Of a DNA stretch of 64,000 nucleotides, positions 1 through 11,305 are shown one piece after another. The stretch is taken from positions 36,270,375 to 36,334,374 of the forward strand of contig JAFMSR010000019.1 in assembly GCA_022818135.1 (NCBI GenBank), in the 5' to 3' direction. Below the pieces are notes generated by a model, which made no database searches, was not told where the DNA came from, and saw only the letters and a program-made list of their open reading frames with translations. Numbering within the stretch: the stretch's first letter is position 1; the number at the start of each line of letters is the position of its first letter. The DNA comes from Saxidomus purpurata (Eukaryota > Mollusca > Bivalvia > Venerida > Veneridae). The translations under genes and the position numbers were made by a program.

Positions 1-1780
1 TGTTCTTTCAGTTTTTCCTATTTTTTATTTTTGTTTTTCATACACATGAATATTATGAGTGAAAGCTGCAATGACGATTCAGACATTAATTTCTGCCTTT
101 CTGTTTCAAATGCAGACTATGATAAAAATCTTTCACTTTTAAAATTGTGATCTTTTTCAACAGTGCACACTATTTATTGGCAAATAAGTATTGTTTAATA
201 ATCAACCTACCATCAAGTCCAAAATGTACATGGTGACTGCATGTATATTGAAATTAGGGGTTTAAAAGCTGCGGACAACACACAAAGTTAAGGAAACCTA
301 AAGCAACATATGCAATTTATATAAGACCGTCACTTAAATCAAGACTGTTTTAGAAAATAAAAATATCAAGTATATTATTGGTACATTAACCTAATACCAC
401 TGGCACTGGACACTAAATCAATAGAAAAGTAAAGGACATACACTGGTAACTTTGTTTATAACAAACTCATTGGTACCATATCATTATCCGGAGTTTGTTA
501 TATCCATATAACATTTTCATAAGAAAAGTAAAATAAAGAAAGAATCTTGGGCAGAGAAAATATATTCCTTATATCGAGATTTCGCTATATCCACAGTCTT
601 ACATACAAATTTTACTATAAATCAAATATCATTTCTTAATAAAATATCATAAAAACCAGAATACACAAAATTTAATAAACAGTTTTAAGAAAAACATGTA
701 GCACTGATTCTGTGAATGCTCTTTAAGAATGGTGTTGATTAATGTTATTTTACATTGAAAGGAACAGTCACCCCAAAAAGTTCCTGTCTGGCCGGTCAGG
801 GAGAGAGGGATAACATGTACATGACGCCATGCAATCCTTCTATAATTGGCTTCCTTCCATCGTTTCAAAAACAAATTTCAGTATAGCATCGCCCTACTTA
901 AAGGACCAACCATTTCTGACTTATGTAACACCTTCTTAAGGCACATTTACCTGCCAAACTCTATACATTAACACCAGACACTGGTCAGTCAGGACTTTGC
1001 ATACGTTAACCATTATTTAACTAGCTGTCGGTTCAGCAACCGGCCAATCAGATCTAACCACTGCTGGGATTCAAAACTTTGACCCTCACCCTACTCCCAA
1101 GGCAGATGCCACTATACCAAAAGTGACAGTATGAATGTATCGGCAAAGTGGGCGGGGAGGGGCGGGTTAGAAAACCAGACCTTTTCATTCTAACATGTGG
1201 GAGCAATTGAAATTGCAAGTGAAAATCTATCAGAAACTTTTCACCCATGTACAGCTATTTCATTGTTTATCCAAGATCGGAATAGAAAAACTTGCTACAG
1301 TAAAGTTATCTGCTTTCATATCAAAAAAATTATATGATGGAAATTTGATTTATATTGCTTCTTAGAAAAAAACGCTTGTTGGTAAACAGAGAAGTAAATT
1401 TTACATGTTTTATTAACCCTAAATTCCCCGTGTCAAAAACATAGTGTTATTTCATTGTCGATATATACCAACAAAAATGCTTTAAATTTGCATTTGTACA
1501 TACAAATGTTAAATACTGCAATGTACAGCTGGTTCTCTTCCTCAGTAACCAACACGCCAGTTTGAGCCCCCAGAAAGAAATGCCTGGCAGTGACGGTCAA
1601 TTTTTTATAACATCCTTAATATTGTATAAACATGTTGCAGTTTTGTTGAGGAAGGCTTTTTTGTCATGTAAGTACTTATGTTGCTTAAAGGGGCACTCCC
1701 TACATCTAGCAGATTAAATTCTCGAAACAAAGATAATGTGTTCAATGAACGCAAAATGATAAATAAATACATTTTCAACA
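1..1780. other. AT-rich stretch without recognisable gene
   Basis: No open frame here shows a domain or splice pattern I recognise. The short frames on the minus strand at 647-874, 1054-1248 and 1605-1793 read as low-complexity peptides and none resembles a family. No tandem repeat is evident. Confidence 0.5.
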
Positions 1781-1995
1781 AGAGGGCCATCATGGCCCTG
1801 TATCACTCACCTGTCTACCATTGGCAAAAATAAAAGGTTATTAATAGCAGAAAGGATCAATTTTTACCTTTGGCTCATGATATCATCTTAATAAGCTTAT
1901 GTAAAATCAAAAGATCCCCCCCCCCTGCCCCCCCGCCCCTGGTCATGATTTGAACAATCTTGGTAGAGAGTCAATTATTGCCACATGCTGAATAT

Positions 1996-2715
1996 CTAAG
2001 CTCTATGCCTCATTATTTTGCTGTCCGATCATGATCTGCACTGTTGGCTATTCATTGTTTTGCTGTCTGATCATAATCTGCACTGTAAGCTATTCATTGT
2101 ATGTTGGCTGGTCATGATCTGCACTGTCAGCTATTTATTTTTTGCTGTCTGATCATGATCTGCACTGTTTGCTGTTCATTGTTTGCTGTCTGATCATAAT
2201 CTGCACTGTAAGCTATTCATTGTATGTTGGCTGGTCATGATCTGCACTGTCAGCTATTTATTTTTTGCTGTCTGATCATGATCTGCACTGTTTGCTATGC
2301 ATTATTTAGCTGTCTGATCATGATCTGCACTTTCATTATTTAGCTGTCTGATCATGGTCTGCACTGTTTGCTATGCATTATTTTGCTGTCTGATCATGAT
2401 CTGCACTTTCATTATTTTGCTGTCTGATCATGATCTGCATTGTAAGCTATTCATTATTTTGCTGTCTGATCATGATCTGCACTGTAAGCTATTCGTTATT
2501 TTGCTGTCTGATCATGATCTACACTGTAAGCTATTCATTATTTTGCTGTCTGATCATGATCTGCACTGTAAGCTATTCATTATTTTGCTGTCTGATCATG
2601 ATCTGCACTGTAAGCTATTCATTATTTTGCTGTCTGATCATGATCTGCACTGTGAGCTATTCAATTTTTTCCTGTCTGATCATGATCTGCACTGTGAGCT
2701 GTTCATTTTTTTAAC
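1996..2715 (+). repeat. 43-bp minisatellite with TGATCATGATCTGCACTG core
   Basis: About 16 imperfect copies of a unit near 43 bp long, each containing TCTGATCATGATCTGCACTG followed by TAAGCTATTCATTATTTTGC or variants. The core holds the palindrome GATCATGATC. The 3' part (from about 2430) is more homogeneous than the 5' part, where spacers alternate between longer and shorter forms. Two overlapping plus-strand frames are open through it (140 and 94 residues), which follows from a repeat length not divisible by three lacking stops; I do not regard them as genes. A single copy of the same core is at about 52716-52733 in a dispersed repeat. Confidence 0.85.
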
Positions 2716-2850
2716 AATTTATGGTACTTTCCAAAGTGATAGATGTGAATGTAAAAATTACAACTACATTCTTTAACATGGAAGTTCAACTAGGGGTCAA
2801 GAACATGTATTGCATCATCGCTATTTAAAACTTTATAAGTGCCAATTTTA

Positions 2851-3171
2851 GGCCAGAGTTTTTATATTGCTTGATTTATGGGAAGTTTTCTAAAATGTTG
2901 AGTATGAAGGACTTTTCCTACTGTATTGAACAGAGCACATATTGAACATCAGTCTACTGCACCCGTCATTTTCGAACAAAATAAACACTTTAAAATAATT
3001 ACTTTCAATTATATATCCCTACTATTCTGACACTTCATTAACTAGTCTGTGAAGTCGGAACAGCGGAAATAATACAAATAAAATGTCAGTTCATAATGTC
3101 ATTGTTATTCTACCTTTTCAAAAAATAGGACAGGCAGTCGCATAAACCAAGAGATATAAAAACTCTGGCCT
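2851..3171. mobile_element. Harbinger-type MITE, 321 bp, TTA target duplication
   Basis: The terminal inverted repeats are GGCCAGAGTTTTTATAT at 2851-2867 and its exact reverse complement ending at 3171; imperfect pairing continues inward (TGCTTGATTTATG against CTCTTGGTTTATG). TTA flanks both sides (2848-2850 and 3172-3174). A 3-bp TTA/TAA duplication with termini starting GG is the signature of the PIF/Harbinger superfamily. No coding capacity is visible, so it is non-autonomous. It is nested in the repeat spanning 1781-3720. Confidence 0.75.
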
Positions 3172-3720
3172 TACCATAGAGAGATCCAAGATGTGTACTG
3201 ATTACAAATCAAACTTATGGTGTTAAAATACTGCGATAAAATTAGCGATTGAGGTGTTCAATAAACAACACACTATTAAAACTAGAAATCATCAAAACAA
3301 CCTTTCTGACAAATTTCAAGGATATCTGGGCTGAAAATGTAACATCTAGAGTGTTAACAAGGTTTTTCCATATTTGGGCTGTGACCTAGTTTTTGACCCC
3401 AGATGACCCATATTAAAACTTGAGCTAGAAATCAACCAAACAACCTTTCTGACAAATTGCCAGGATATTTGGACTGAAACAGTAGCCTCTAGAGCCTTAA
3501 CAAGATTTTTCTATTTTTGGGTCATGTGACCTAGTTTTTCATCCGAGATGACCCATATTCGAACTCATCGGAGTAATTACTGGGACAAACATCCTGACCA
3601 AGTTTCGTGACAATTGAGGAAAAAATGTGACCACAAGAGCGTTAACGAACTAAATGTGGACGGACGACGGACATTCATCGATCCTAAAAGCTCACCCTGA
3701 GCCAGCTCAGGTGAGCTAAA

Positions 3721-4400
3721 AAAGAACCAATAAGTTGACGATCTTTGTTTACCTTGGAGCTAGATTGTTTTTATAATAGTTCTATGTTTTCAAAAGTATG
3801 ACATCACGGCAAAGCCGAGAATAGAAGTAAAACTGCAAAAATTATCAGTACCCGGATGTGCGAGCTGAGAATTATTTTTATGAAAATTACGGGAAATCAT
3901 ACATGCACAACTTAAGGACTACGCACCACGTTAGAACAACAAACCACAGTACCAGTAGTTGCAGTACAACGCGTACTGTACAGGGATACAATTGTAACAC
4001 AACCTTCTTGTTGTTGTTGTTCATGTCGAGGTCCGGCAAAATACCGCAACGAATTAATCACTGAATTTGTTGTTATAATCTACAACCCATCTTGCGAACA
4101 CATCATAATGTACTGGACTGCAGTAAATAAAAACTTGAACGGGACATAGTGTCACATATATCAAAATTGAAATATCCGGGGCCGGGATACTGATAAATTA
4201 ATCATTGTCCGGTAGTTTAAACATTGTCTCTAAATTGTTTATCTGCAGTAATTGATCAGGAACGGTCTACGCAACGTATGAATTCCTGCTCTACTGTAGA
4301 TTATTATTTTATTATTTATATTTATTATTATTATAAAGCAGGTCACAATAACATCGGCACTTAAAGTACATTTCAATGTTATTCGACAAAGATATGGTTC
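3721..4400. other. No recognised feature
   Basis: AT-rich sequence downstream of the exonuclease-like gene on the opposite strand. The plus-strand frame at 3858-4064 has no recognisable domain. A possible continuation of the minus-strand exonuclease C-terminus is not evident. Confidence 0.4.
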
Positions 4401-4405
4401 ATTGA

Positions 4406-4984
4406 TTAGTGAAACGACAACAGCCGTGAAAGAAAACGGGCTGGGAATCTTTTGATTGGCTGCTTGTTTGGACACGCCTCTTTACCGGGGTAAAATATGA
4501 AAAGCACTGTTTCCTGTGACGTTGAATGTTTAAGAAGATGTCCAAGAGCTCGTACATCTTCAGTAGCATCATGGGCTCCATGAGTCGTACCTAAAATATC
4601 ATGCACCAGATCCGTCTGCTTGTATGAAGATCTTCCAGGATATTGTTTTCTGAATACAGATAAAGAATCTGTGCAACCTGACACACATTTGAAAAACCTT
4701 TCCTGCCATTTTACATTGTTAATGGCACTGATAATAACAGGGAAGTCAAACCGGCGCCCATTATGTGCAACATGAATCACATTAGAAAATTTTTCCAGCC
4801 ATGTACAGAAGTCATTCAGTGCTGTATTGATTGGCAATGGTTCAACAAGACACCCATTGACTGTCATTTCATTACTGCTTGAAATAGAAATCCCTGTCAC
4901 TTAAAACATACTTGTTGAAAGAATGGCCTGTATTGAGCTCCATGGCTGCGATCTGTGTAATGTGAGGGCAGTTGCCATCACGAA
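4406..4984 (-). pseudogene. Exon 9, Exo II and Exo III motifs
   Basis: Acceptor TTGTTTTGCAG. Begins IRDGNCPHITQIAAMELN, in phase with exon 8, and continues to FNKYVL, where a deletion plus frameshift (near 4895) removes about ten residues. Reading resumes as VTGISISSSNEMTVNGCLVE, then VIHVAHNGRRFDFPV (Exo II) and AHDATEDVRALGHLL (Exo III with catalytic His and Asp). A split into two exons at a GTATGT near 4904 is an alternative, but the 12-nt gap is too short for an intron. The tail to the stop at 4406 has lost family similarity. Confidence 0.8.
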
Positions 4985-5208
4985 CTGCAAAACAAAGTAA
5001 ATTGAAATCTTATTATTAATTATTACACAGCCCTTTCTCTACAATGTCTACTAAGCCTCATATCAATGGGCCACTGAATCCTATGCTTTATCAGACAACA
5101 AAATACAGTATTCTAAATTAATCATATTTGTGATATCATATATTTGCAAGTATTTAAAAATGTTAAATTTGATATAATAAAAACATTTTTATTAAGCAAA
5201 TTACTTAC

Positions 5209-5338
5209 TCAGATCAGTAGTTTCCAGGTCAAATGTGATAAGTGTGGAATTTCCATTTGGCAGGTGTACAGGCTTGAAAACCCCTCTGGGATCTGGGTCA
5301 GGTAGCTTTGTGATATCAACAGTCATCGTGACCGATTC
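5209..5338 (-). pseudogene. Exon 8, Exo I motif of DEDDh domain
   Basis: Acceptor TTTTTTCAAG, donor A|GTAAGT. Reads MTVDITKLPDPDPRGVFKPV, then TLITFDLETTDL. FDLETTD supplies the first two acidic residues of the DnaQ/PML-like exonuclease fold. Confidence 0.85.
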
Positions 5339-5410
5339 CTTGAAAAAAGAAATTATTGATTTTACTTTTCAAAACAAATCTTGTACCTGTGAACAAAGAT
5401 TATAAGAAAA

Positions 5411-5948
5411 ACAAGAGCTGTCCCTCACAAGTCACGAATGCCCCCGAAAGAGGTGCCTCAGTCTGTGTCCTCTCCATGTGCTCAATAAATGTGCTATGTC
5501 ATTTTAAAATCCTTCCATGCATGACAGAGTAACCATGCATACAGTATTCCATTACTTTAAACACTAAGTGTGACCTTGACCTTTGAGGTAGGGACTTGGG
5601 TCTTGCACGCAGCACATCTGCTTGATGTGCTAGACATTTGTGCAAAGTTATTTTAAAATCCTTCAATGCATAACCAAGTTACTGTCCGGACACGAATGTG
5701 TGCATATATAGAGGATTCCATAAACTTCATACTCCAAGTGTGACCATGTCCTTTGAGGTAGGGATGTGGGTCTTTCACACGACACGTCGTCTTGATGTGC
5801 TAGACATGTGTGCCAAGTTATTTTAAAATCCTTCAATACATGACAGAGTTACAGTCCGGACACAAATTTGTAAGTGGGGACGCACAGACGGACGGACGGA
5901 CAGACAAACGGTGCGATTTTAATATGCCGCCCTTCGGGGCATAATAAC
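5411..5948 (+). repeat. Dispersed element with about 170-bp internal units
   Basis: Starts ACAAGAGCTGTCC and ends CCCTTCGGGGCATAATAA after a GACGGACGGACGGACAGACA tail. Two full internal units and one partial unit share CTTGATGTGCTAGACAT and GTTATTTTAAAATCCTTCAAT; equivalent points at 5621 and 5791 are 170 bp apart. It sits in the intron between exons 7 and 8 of the transposase-exonuclease gene. Confidence 0.65.
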
Positions 5949-6379
5949 TAAAGCAGTCTCCAATTACAGGTGATCTATATACATAAAACATTTGAATACT
6001 AGACTTTGAATAATACACTGTTTTCTCCCTAAAAGCCTGTATCTACAAATGTTTGTGTCCCAAGGTAGTGATAATACACAGCTTTTGATTGTAGTTTGTC
6101 AGGCCTGAAAAAGGAACATCGTTGAAATGTAAATTGTACATTGTAATCAATCATCTAAAACTTAGTAATAAATAATGCCCCAAGTTGGTACCTGTGGTAA
6201 AATGGTTACAACAATAACTTCACAACCCAACTTAGTTAGTTTCTATTTCTTGACAGACCTCTCAGTGTATCCTTGGGCAAGACAGTGATAGAAATTTCAA
6301 TTAATTTTGTTACATGATTTTGTATCAAGTCTCAAAAATAAATTAGATTACTTCCTAAAGTCTTAGTCATTCTTCTAAC

Positions 6380-6572
6380 CTGACTGGTAGGAAACACCTT
6401 CTAATGCTTCCTTGGCCGCCTGATTAACAGCACGTTCTTGTTTTAAAATGAGACGCCTGCGCTTGGTTGAGGGTAGCTGAATGCGCTCTTCGATTCGCAT
6501 GCGGTGCTCTGCACATTTTTTGGCATAATTTTCAGTAAAAGTATCAGGAGACAAACCAGCTGCAGAGTTAAC
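6380..6572 (-). pseudogene. Exon 7 of transposase-exonuclease gene
   Basis: Acceptor ATACAG, donor G|GTTAGA. Reads VNSAAGLSPDTFTENYAKKC, then a basic RMRIEER..STKRRRLILKQER stretch and EGVSYQSG, the conserved hinge between transposase and exonuclease parts in this family. The phase-1 end does not fit the phase-0 start of exon 8, so a small exon or a frameshift is hidden between. Confidence 0.75.
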
Positions 6573-7091
6573 CTGTATGAAAATAATAAAATTACAATTT
6601 CAATCAAAATTATAAAATCATAATAAGATTTGAGTATTTTGAGTATTTTCAGTTTTTAAATAAAATCAGAAGATTTAGTGAGCTTAGAATCTGAAACTTT
6701 ACTGTAATTATTGTAGATATATCTATGAAGATAGTTTAAGCTTTTATTTACAGATAACTGTGTTTGAATTTGAAATGAACATAAAGCCATTACTGAACAA
6801 CTTACTTATAACTGCTTTCCTGGCCAAATAAACGACTGGCAGGTATGTCACATCTGAACAGTAACAAACTCTGTAAAAAGAACAGGAACAATAACACTTG
6901 TAAAAGAATAACTGCAACAAGAACACTGAAAAATAAAGAACTATTATAATAATTATACACTGAAATTCAAAGTAACTTGTTGATAAAAAAATCAACTAAA
7001 ACAAGATACCAGAACAAACAAATGCACAACAAAATGTAAAGCATTCAGCTGGTACAAATTTTACCTTTGGTATGTAAACAAAAAAACAAAA

Positions 7092-7457
<366 letters not shown>

Positions 7458-7472
7458 GGACACCGCCTTGGA

Positions 7473-7552
7473 ACGGTCAGTGGCAAAAACACCACTGGGG
7501 AGCTTAAACCGGTAAGTGGCAAAAACACCACTGGGGAGCTTAAACCGGTTTA
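7473..7552 (+). repeat. 38-bp tandem duplication
   Basis: AGTGGCAAAAACACCACTGG followed by GGAGCTTAAACCGGT occurs twice in a row. The unit contains a small inverted repeat (CAGTGGCAAAAACACCACTG). It separates the AC-repeat element from the 3' end of exon 6. Confidence 0.7.
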
Positions 7553-7598
7553 TGGTGCGCACCCAACCTCACTCTTACCCCAGTAACCTCACTCTTAC

Positions 7599-8401
7599 CC
7601 CCTAGTCTCTACCCTCATTGATGAATGCTGCCGTTGCATGAACACGATAATCAAGTGACACTGAATTTCCGTAATGAAGCATCTTTGGAGCTCTAAGGGA
7701 CACTTCCCGATTGGCATGCTCACACTGCTGCGATGATCCTGGGTCACAATACTGATCAGAATTGTTAATTACAGGTAGAAACAGCTTGTCTAATTCAGAA
7801 CGCAGTTCATTATCTTCTAATGCTGCCTTGTATGGCAAACTTCTGTGGCTGTATTTTTCCATAGGATTACGAACAAAACCGCAGAATCTTGCTTTACAGT
7901 TACTGTGTTCACCAAACTGATGGGGAGTTAATGCACTAAGATTTTGCTTCATTCCAACTTTGTCTCCCACATTTTTGGCAAAAGCATACTTCAAACACTT
8001 CTGTATGTGCATTATGACACTTTTGCTTAATTTAATTCCTTTTTTGCTATGTAAGGAATACAAACTTGATCCTATGTTTTTGACATGGTTTTTATCAAAT
8101 TTCTTTTTCGTGTTTATTTTCAAGTTATTTCTTAGCCGTGAAATTAAAGTATTATCACCATCTCCTTCAATGACTTCTAAAGGAGTTCCTTCTTCTATCA
8201 ATTCTTTTACCCCTTTCTCACCACTAACACTTTCCATTAGTTTAGCACTTCCACTGTGAGTGTGTACACACGTGTGCTTTCGTACAGGCTGTCCTTGGCG
8301 ATTCCTTTGCCACCACTTACATGTTCCACAAGTCCTATTGCTAACAATAGATTTTACAACCTTTTTGCCGTACTTTGACTTACTCATGAAAAATGTATGA
8401 G
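7599..8401 (-). pseudogene. Exon 6, main transposase catalytic exon
   Basis: Acceptor ATACTTTCAG at 8402-8411. Open from HTFFMSKSKYGKK to FINEGRD, about 266 codons. Conserved blocks: SIVSNRTCGTCKWW (zinc-knuckle-like cysteines), HTCVHTHSGSAKLME, VIEGDGDNTL, FDKNHVKNIGSSLYSLH (second acidic residue), HQFGEHSNCKARFCGFVRNP, YSHRSLPYKAAL, SQQCEHANREVSLRAPK (catalytic-type glutamate). The donor that suits exon 7 (GGG|GTAAGA, phase 0) comes after an in-frame TAG at 7604-7602. An upstream GT (G|GTAGAG, exon end 7613) pairs in frame only with a cryptic acceptor inside exon 7. The donor region is duplicated as a 17-bp direct repeat (AACCTCACTCTTACCCC). Confidence 0.85.
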
Positions 8402-8733
8402 CTGAAAGTATACAAAAAAATAAAAAAAATAATTACAATCATAAATATTGTTAGTGTCATGTCCACACTGGTCTTGCAGACAGTACAAAATTTTATTTGT
8501 GTACAAGAAAAAAAACAACATACATGTATAATATAATCTAGCCTCAAAAAATGTTTAAATACCACAGATATATCGTACCTGCTCTAAAATTGTTGCTTAT
8601 AGTTGTTTATTAACCGGATTTCCAACAGGGGGCTCTGCTCATAAGGTAAGAGCAAATGTCAAACTAATTTCTCAGTGATTGCTGTCTAAGCTTATCAAAT
8701 CAGTTTGTTACTGTAGTAATGACTGTTTTTATA

Positions 8734-9587
8734 ACAAGAGCTGTCCATAAGACAGCAAGCTCGACTATTGTGGGTGTTTGCTAATAAAACAAAACTTTTA
8801 TCAGTATAATAGCAAAACAAAATTCTGCTAACTATTAAGTATAAACTAGGAAAGTTGAATCATAAAAAAGTCAAAATCTGTAACTATAGATTTAATTTTT
8901 GGTAAATTAATTGTTTGATACAAAATTTACCCCTGAACACTATTGCTAAGTTTGATATAACTACCATAAGTGGTTACTGAGATATGTGCATGATAGTACC
9001 TTGCATGCAAAACTTCAACCAAATTTTCAAAGTCAAACAAGGGCCATAATTTGCACTTAATTTATACAAGAGTTATCTGTCTTGACTGTGTGACACCCCT
9101 AGAGACATTAAAAAAGTTTCAAGTCAATATCAAAAGTGGTTACTGAAATATGTGCATGATAGTACCTAGCAGGCAAAACTGTAACCAAATTTTCAAAGTC
9201 AAACAAGGGCCATAATTTGTACTAAATTTATACAAGAGTTATCTGACTTGACTGTGTGACACCCCTAGAGACATTAACGAAGTTTCAAGTCAATATCAAA
9301 AGTGGTTACTGAAATATGTGCATGATAGTACCTAGCAGGCAAAACTTTAACCAAAGTTTCAAAGTCAAACAAGGGCCATAATTTGTACTAAATTTATACA
9401 AGAGTTATCTGCCTTGATTGTATGACACCCCTAAAGACATGAACAAAGTTTCAAGTCAATATCATAAGTGGTTACTGAGATATGTGCATGATAGTACTTA
9501 GCAGGCAAAACTTTAACCAAAGAAGCAACGCCGACGCACAAGTGACTGTAATAGCTCTCCATATTCTCCGAATAGTCGAGCTAAAAA
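8734..9587 (+). mobile_element. Pearl/Helitron-like element with 166-bp tandem core
   Basis: The left end ACAAGAGCTGTCCATAAGACAG has a short hairpin, then AGCTCGACTATT (from 8759). The right end has the inverted copy AATAGTCGAGCT (9571-9582). Inside, four successive copies of a unit share GCATGATAGTACCT and AAACAAGGGCCATAATTTG; equivalent points at 8991, 9158, 9323 and 9489 give periods of 167, 165 and 166 bp. Dispersed elements with short satellite-like cores near 160 bp are the hallmark of bivalve pearl elements (Helitron-related, Gaffney-type); assignment is by architecture only. It lies in the intron between exons 5 and 6 of the gene above. Confidence 0.6.
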
Positions 9588-9591
9588 TTAC

Positions 9592-9656
9592 TTGGACGTC
9601 AAACTGTCGAAACTTTTTTTTGCCATGCTGTGTCAATAGCACACGTCATTCCTGTT
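9592..9656 (-). pseudogene. Exon 5, carries first catalytic aspartate region
   Basis: Short exon reading TGMTCAIDTAWQKK, the block that in this transposase family holds the first acidic residue (usually xSYDGxWQKR). The phase joins exon 4 through an AGA codon. After a run of eight A the family-like FDSL is found in another frame, so a one-base loss in the A run is likely. The donor GTAATT lies directly beside the end of the repeat element at 8734-9587. Confidence 0.6.
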
Positions 9657-9965
9657 CTTGTTTTGCAAGGGTAAACTAACTTTTTCTTTGACTTGGTACA
9701 TTCCATATGTTTTAGTTGTTGTTTTCTACATATAAATTAAATTAAGATAATCACACATGATATTATATGCATAACACACATAACCAAATTATAAGAAACA
9801 TGTTAATGTTAAAAAAACTAACACGTGACTTTCATACATTTACAAATACAAATATAAACAGTCTTGCTTGATCAAAAAAGGAACAAAACCCTAATTTCCA
9901 CCTTGATTTATCTTTCCAAAAACACGCCATATAAATGTTACTTTGTATTAGAGGTATATTATGGC

Positions 9966-10090
9966 ACTTGTACTTCCTTGCCATTGAGCTAGCATTTATG
10001 ATGACAAAGTAGAGTGTTCCCTTAGACTACTAGAGGACCAGAGTTCGAATCCAGCTTGGGGCAAAGTATTTTTCACGGTAGCATTCCTAA
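9966..10090 (+). repeat. Possible tRNA-derived SINE relic
   Basis: AGTTCGAATCC at 10042-10052 matches an RNA polymerase III B box, with a loose A-box-like TGAGCTAGCAT at 9985-9995 upstream. No cloverleaf is convincing. Weak call. Confidence 0.35.
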
Positions 10091-10162
10091 GCAGCACAGT
10101 CAAATCTGTTTGCTATTGTTGAAATCATTTTTAAAATAAATTATTGAATGTAAAACAGTTAC

Positions 10163-10273
10163 CTGTGTGGTTTTCTTTCTTGAGATTTTAAATTGTCTGA
10201 CAGGCTTGTATTCTCATCTTCAATATCAATCCACTGGTTGTCATTATCATCCACATATTCATGAAGTAACTGT
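10163..10273 (-). pseudogene. Exon 4 of transposase-exonuclease gene
   Basis: Acceptor GTTTTTAG, donor CAG|GTAACT. Reads QLLHEYVDDNDNQWIDIEDE and then SLSDNLKSQERKPHR; phases match exons 3 and 5. Acidic linker with no known motif. Confidence 0.65.
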
Positions 10274-10390
10274 CTAAAAACATTTTAAGAATTAATTCTC
10301 ATAGTATCAGAAAGGGAAGAATATATGTGAACAACAGGGAATCATAGCTGATAGAGAATTTGTCAATATCAGAGGAGACGGTGGTGTAGA

Positions 10391-10570
10391 GGGGAGGGGT
10401 GGTATAGAGGTTAAGGTGTCTGCTGCTCATCCCGGAGGTTGTGGGTTCGAGCCTCACTTGGGTCACAACCCTACAACCTCATATGACACCAGTACCGGTT
10501 TTTCCAGGAAGCAGACTTGAGAGTGACTTGATAAACTTCAAGCTTTCTTCACAATTGAGCTAAAAACTAA
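10391..10570 (+). repeat. tRNA-derived SINE, copy 1
   Basis: The head has an A box TGGTATAGAGG (10400-10410) and a B box GGTTCGAGCCT (10444-10454), spaced as in a tRNA promoter. The body shares CCAGTACCGGTTTTTCCAGG, CTTCAAGCTTTCTTCACAAT and GAGCTAAAA with the opposite-strand copy at 11780-11945. It lies in the intron between exons 3 and 4. Confidence 0.8.
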
Positions 10571-10669
10571 TTTATCTATTTAAATGACTGTACATAACAA
10601 TTTTAGAGCCATTTTGCTATGTAGCATGTTGATTTCTATTCATAGAATACACTATACATGTATTTGCAC

Positions 10670-10720
10670 AATAAGTTAGCTCATCTGTCTCTCATTGTTC
10701 ATTTAGGTTCAAATCCAGAT
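10670..10720 (+). repeat. Short tRNA-like fragment
   Basis: GTTAGCTCATCTG followed by GGTTCAAATCC (10706-10716) resembles D-arm and T-arm boxes of a tRNA with the middle deleted. Low confidence. Confidence 0.25.
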
Positions 10721-10841
10721 CAAATAACATCACATTTTGTAGACTTTTGAAATAAGTTTTATAACTAAGTTGTCTCTATTTCAAGTTGACAATGTGACTC
10801 GTATGAAAGACTAATACGAAATTGAAAAATCTTTAACTTAC

Positions 10842-10943
10842 TTCAAATGGGGCGAGGAATCAGGCAAAGCAGCAACACCAAGATCAGGTATAACATCTTC
10901 CAAGACTTTCTCAGCCTCTTCACTCTCCAGTTTTGCAATATCT
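10842..10943 (-). pseudogene. Exon 3 of transposase-exonuclease gene
   Basis: Acceptor TTTTTAG, donor GAA|GTAAGT. Intact reading in phase with exon 2, acidic: DIAKLESEEAEKVLEDVIPD and onward. Linker between the N-terminal part and the catalytic part. Confidence 0.65.
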
Positions 10944-11305
10944 CTAAAAAGTAAGCTAAAACGGTTACAACGGTAAACAAATATATAAGTCATGCAGTTT
11001 GAATTACAAAATTGTAGTAAAAATACATTCGTACAAAAATGAGATAAAAAGGCAGAAATTTTATATTAAAAAAACTTCCTTCTAATCTATGGTTTACAAT
11101 ATACGGAAAGGGAACTTTCAGCAGTCTTTAGTCTTCAATGTTAGAATATAAAGTATTTCAAACATTTTAAGAATTTTTTACATTTATATTAGTTACAAAA
11201 GAAGCAGTGACAGATCTATGTCGTTGCTTTATGCTTGACAATAAATTTCAAGTAATGTCACCCACTGTTATGTACACTGCTTTATAATGGCATATTTATA
11301 CTTAC

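Larger units (their letters stand above)
1781..3720 (+). repeat. Dispersed bivalve repeat, interrupted by nested repeats
   Basis: The left end (ACAAGAGGGCCATCATGGCC, a short palindrome, then a TCACCTG stretch) and the right end (CAGCTCAGGTGAGCTAAAAA, preceded by a GGACGGACGACGGAC tail) are the two ends of a repeat type seen many times in bivalve genomes. The segment 3300-3720 contains two diverged internal units that share phrases such as CTGACAAATTxCxAGGATAT and GTGACCTAGTTTTT. The middle is taken up by a 43-bp minisatellite (about 2000-2715) and by a MITE (2851-3171). The reverse-complement right edge of a related copy is at 25240-25260. Confidence 0.6.

Noticed and set aside
1996..2715. 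CRISPR-like array
   Set aside because: Spacers between the repeated core are themselves repeats, and the genome is eukaryotic.
2354..2776. 140- and 94-residue repetitive frames
   Set aside because: By-products of the 43-bp minisatellite, overlapping in two frames.
4399..4581. Separate 60-residue minus-strand gene
   Set aside because: Shadow frame of exon 9 of the exonuclease relic.
10042..10052. Functional tRNA gene
   Set aside because: B-box-like match without a foldable acceptor stem; at best a SINE relic.
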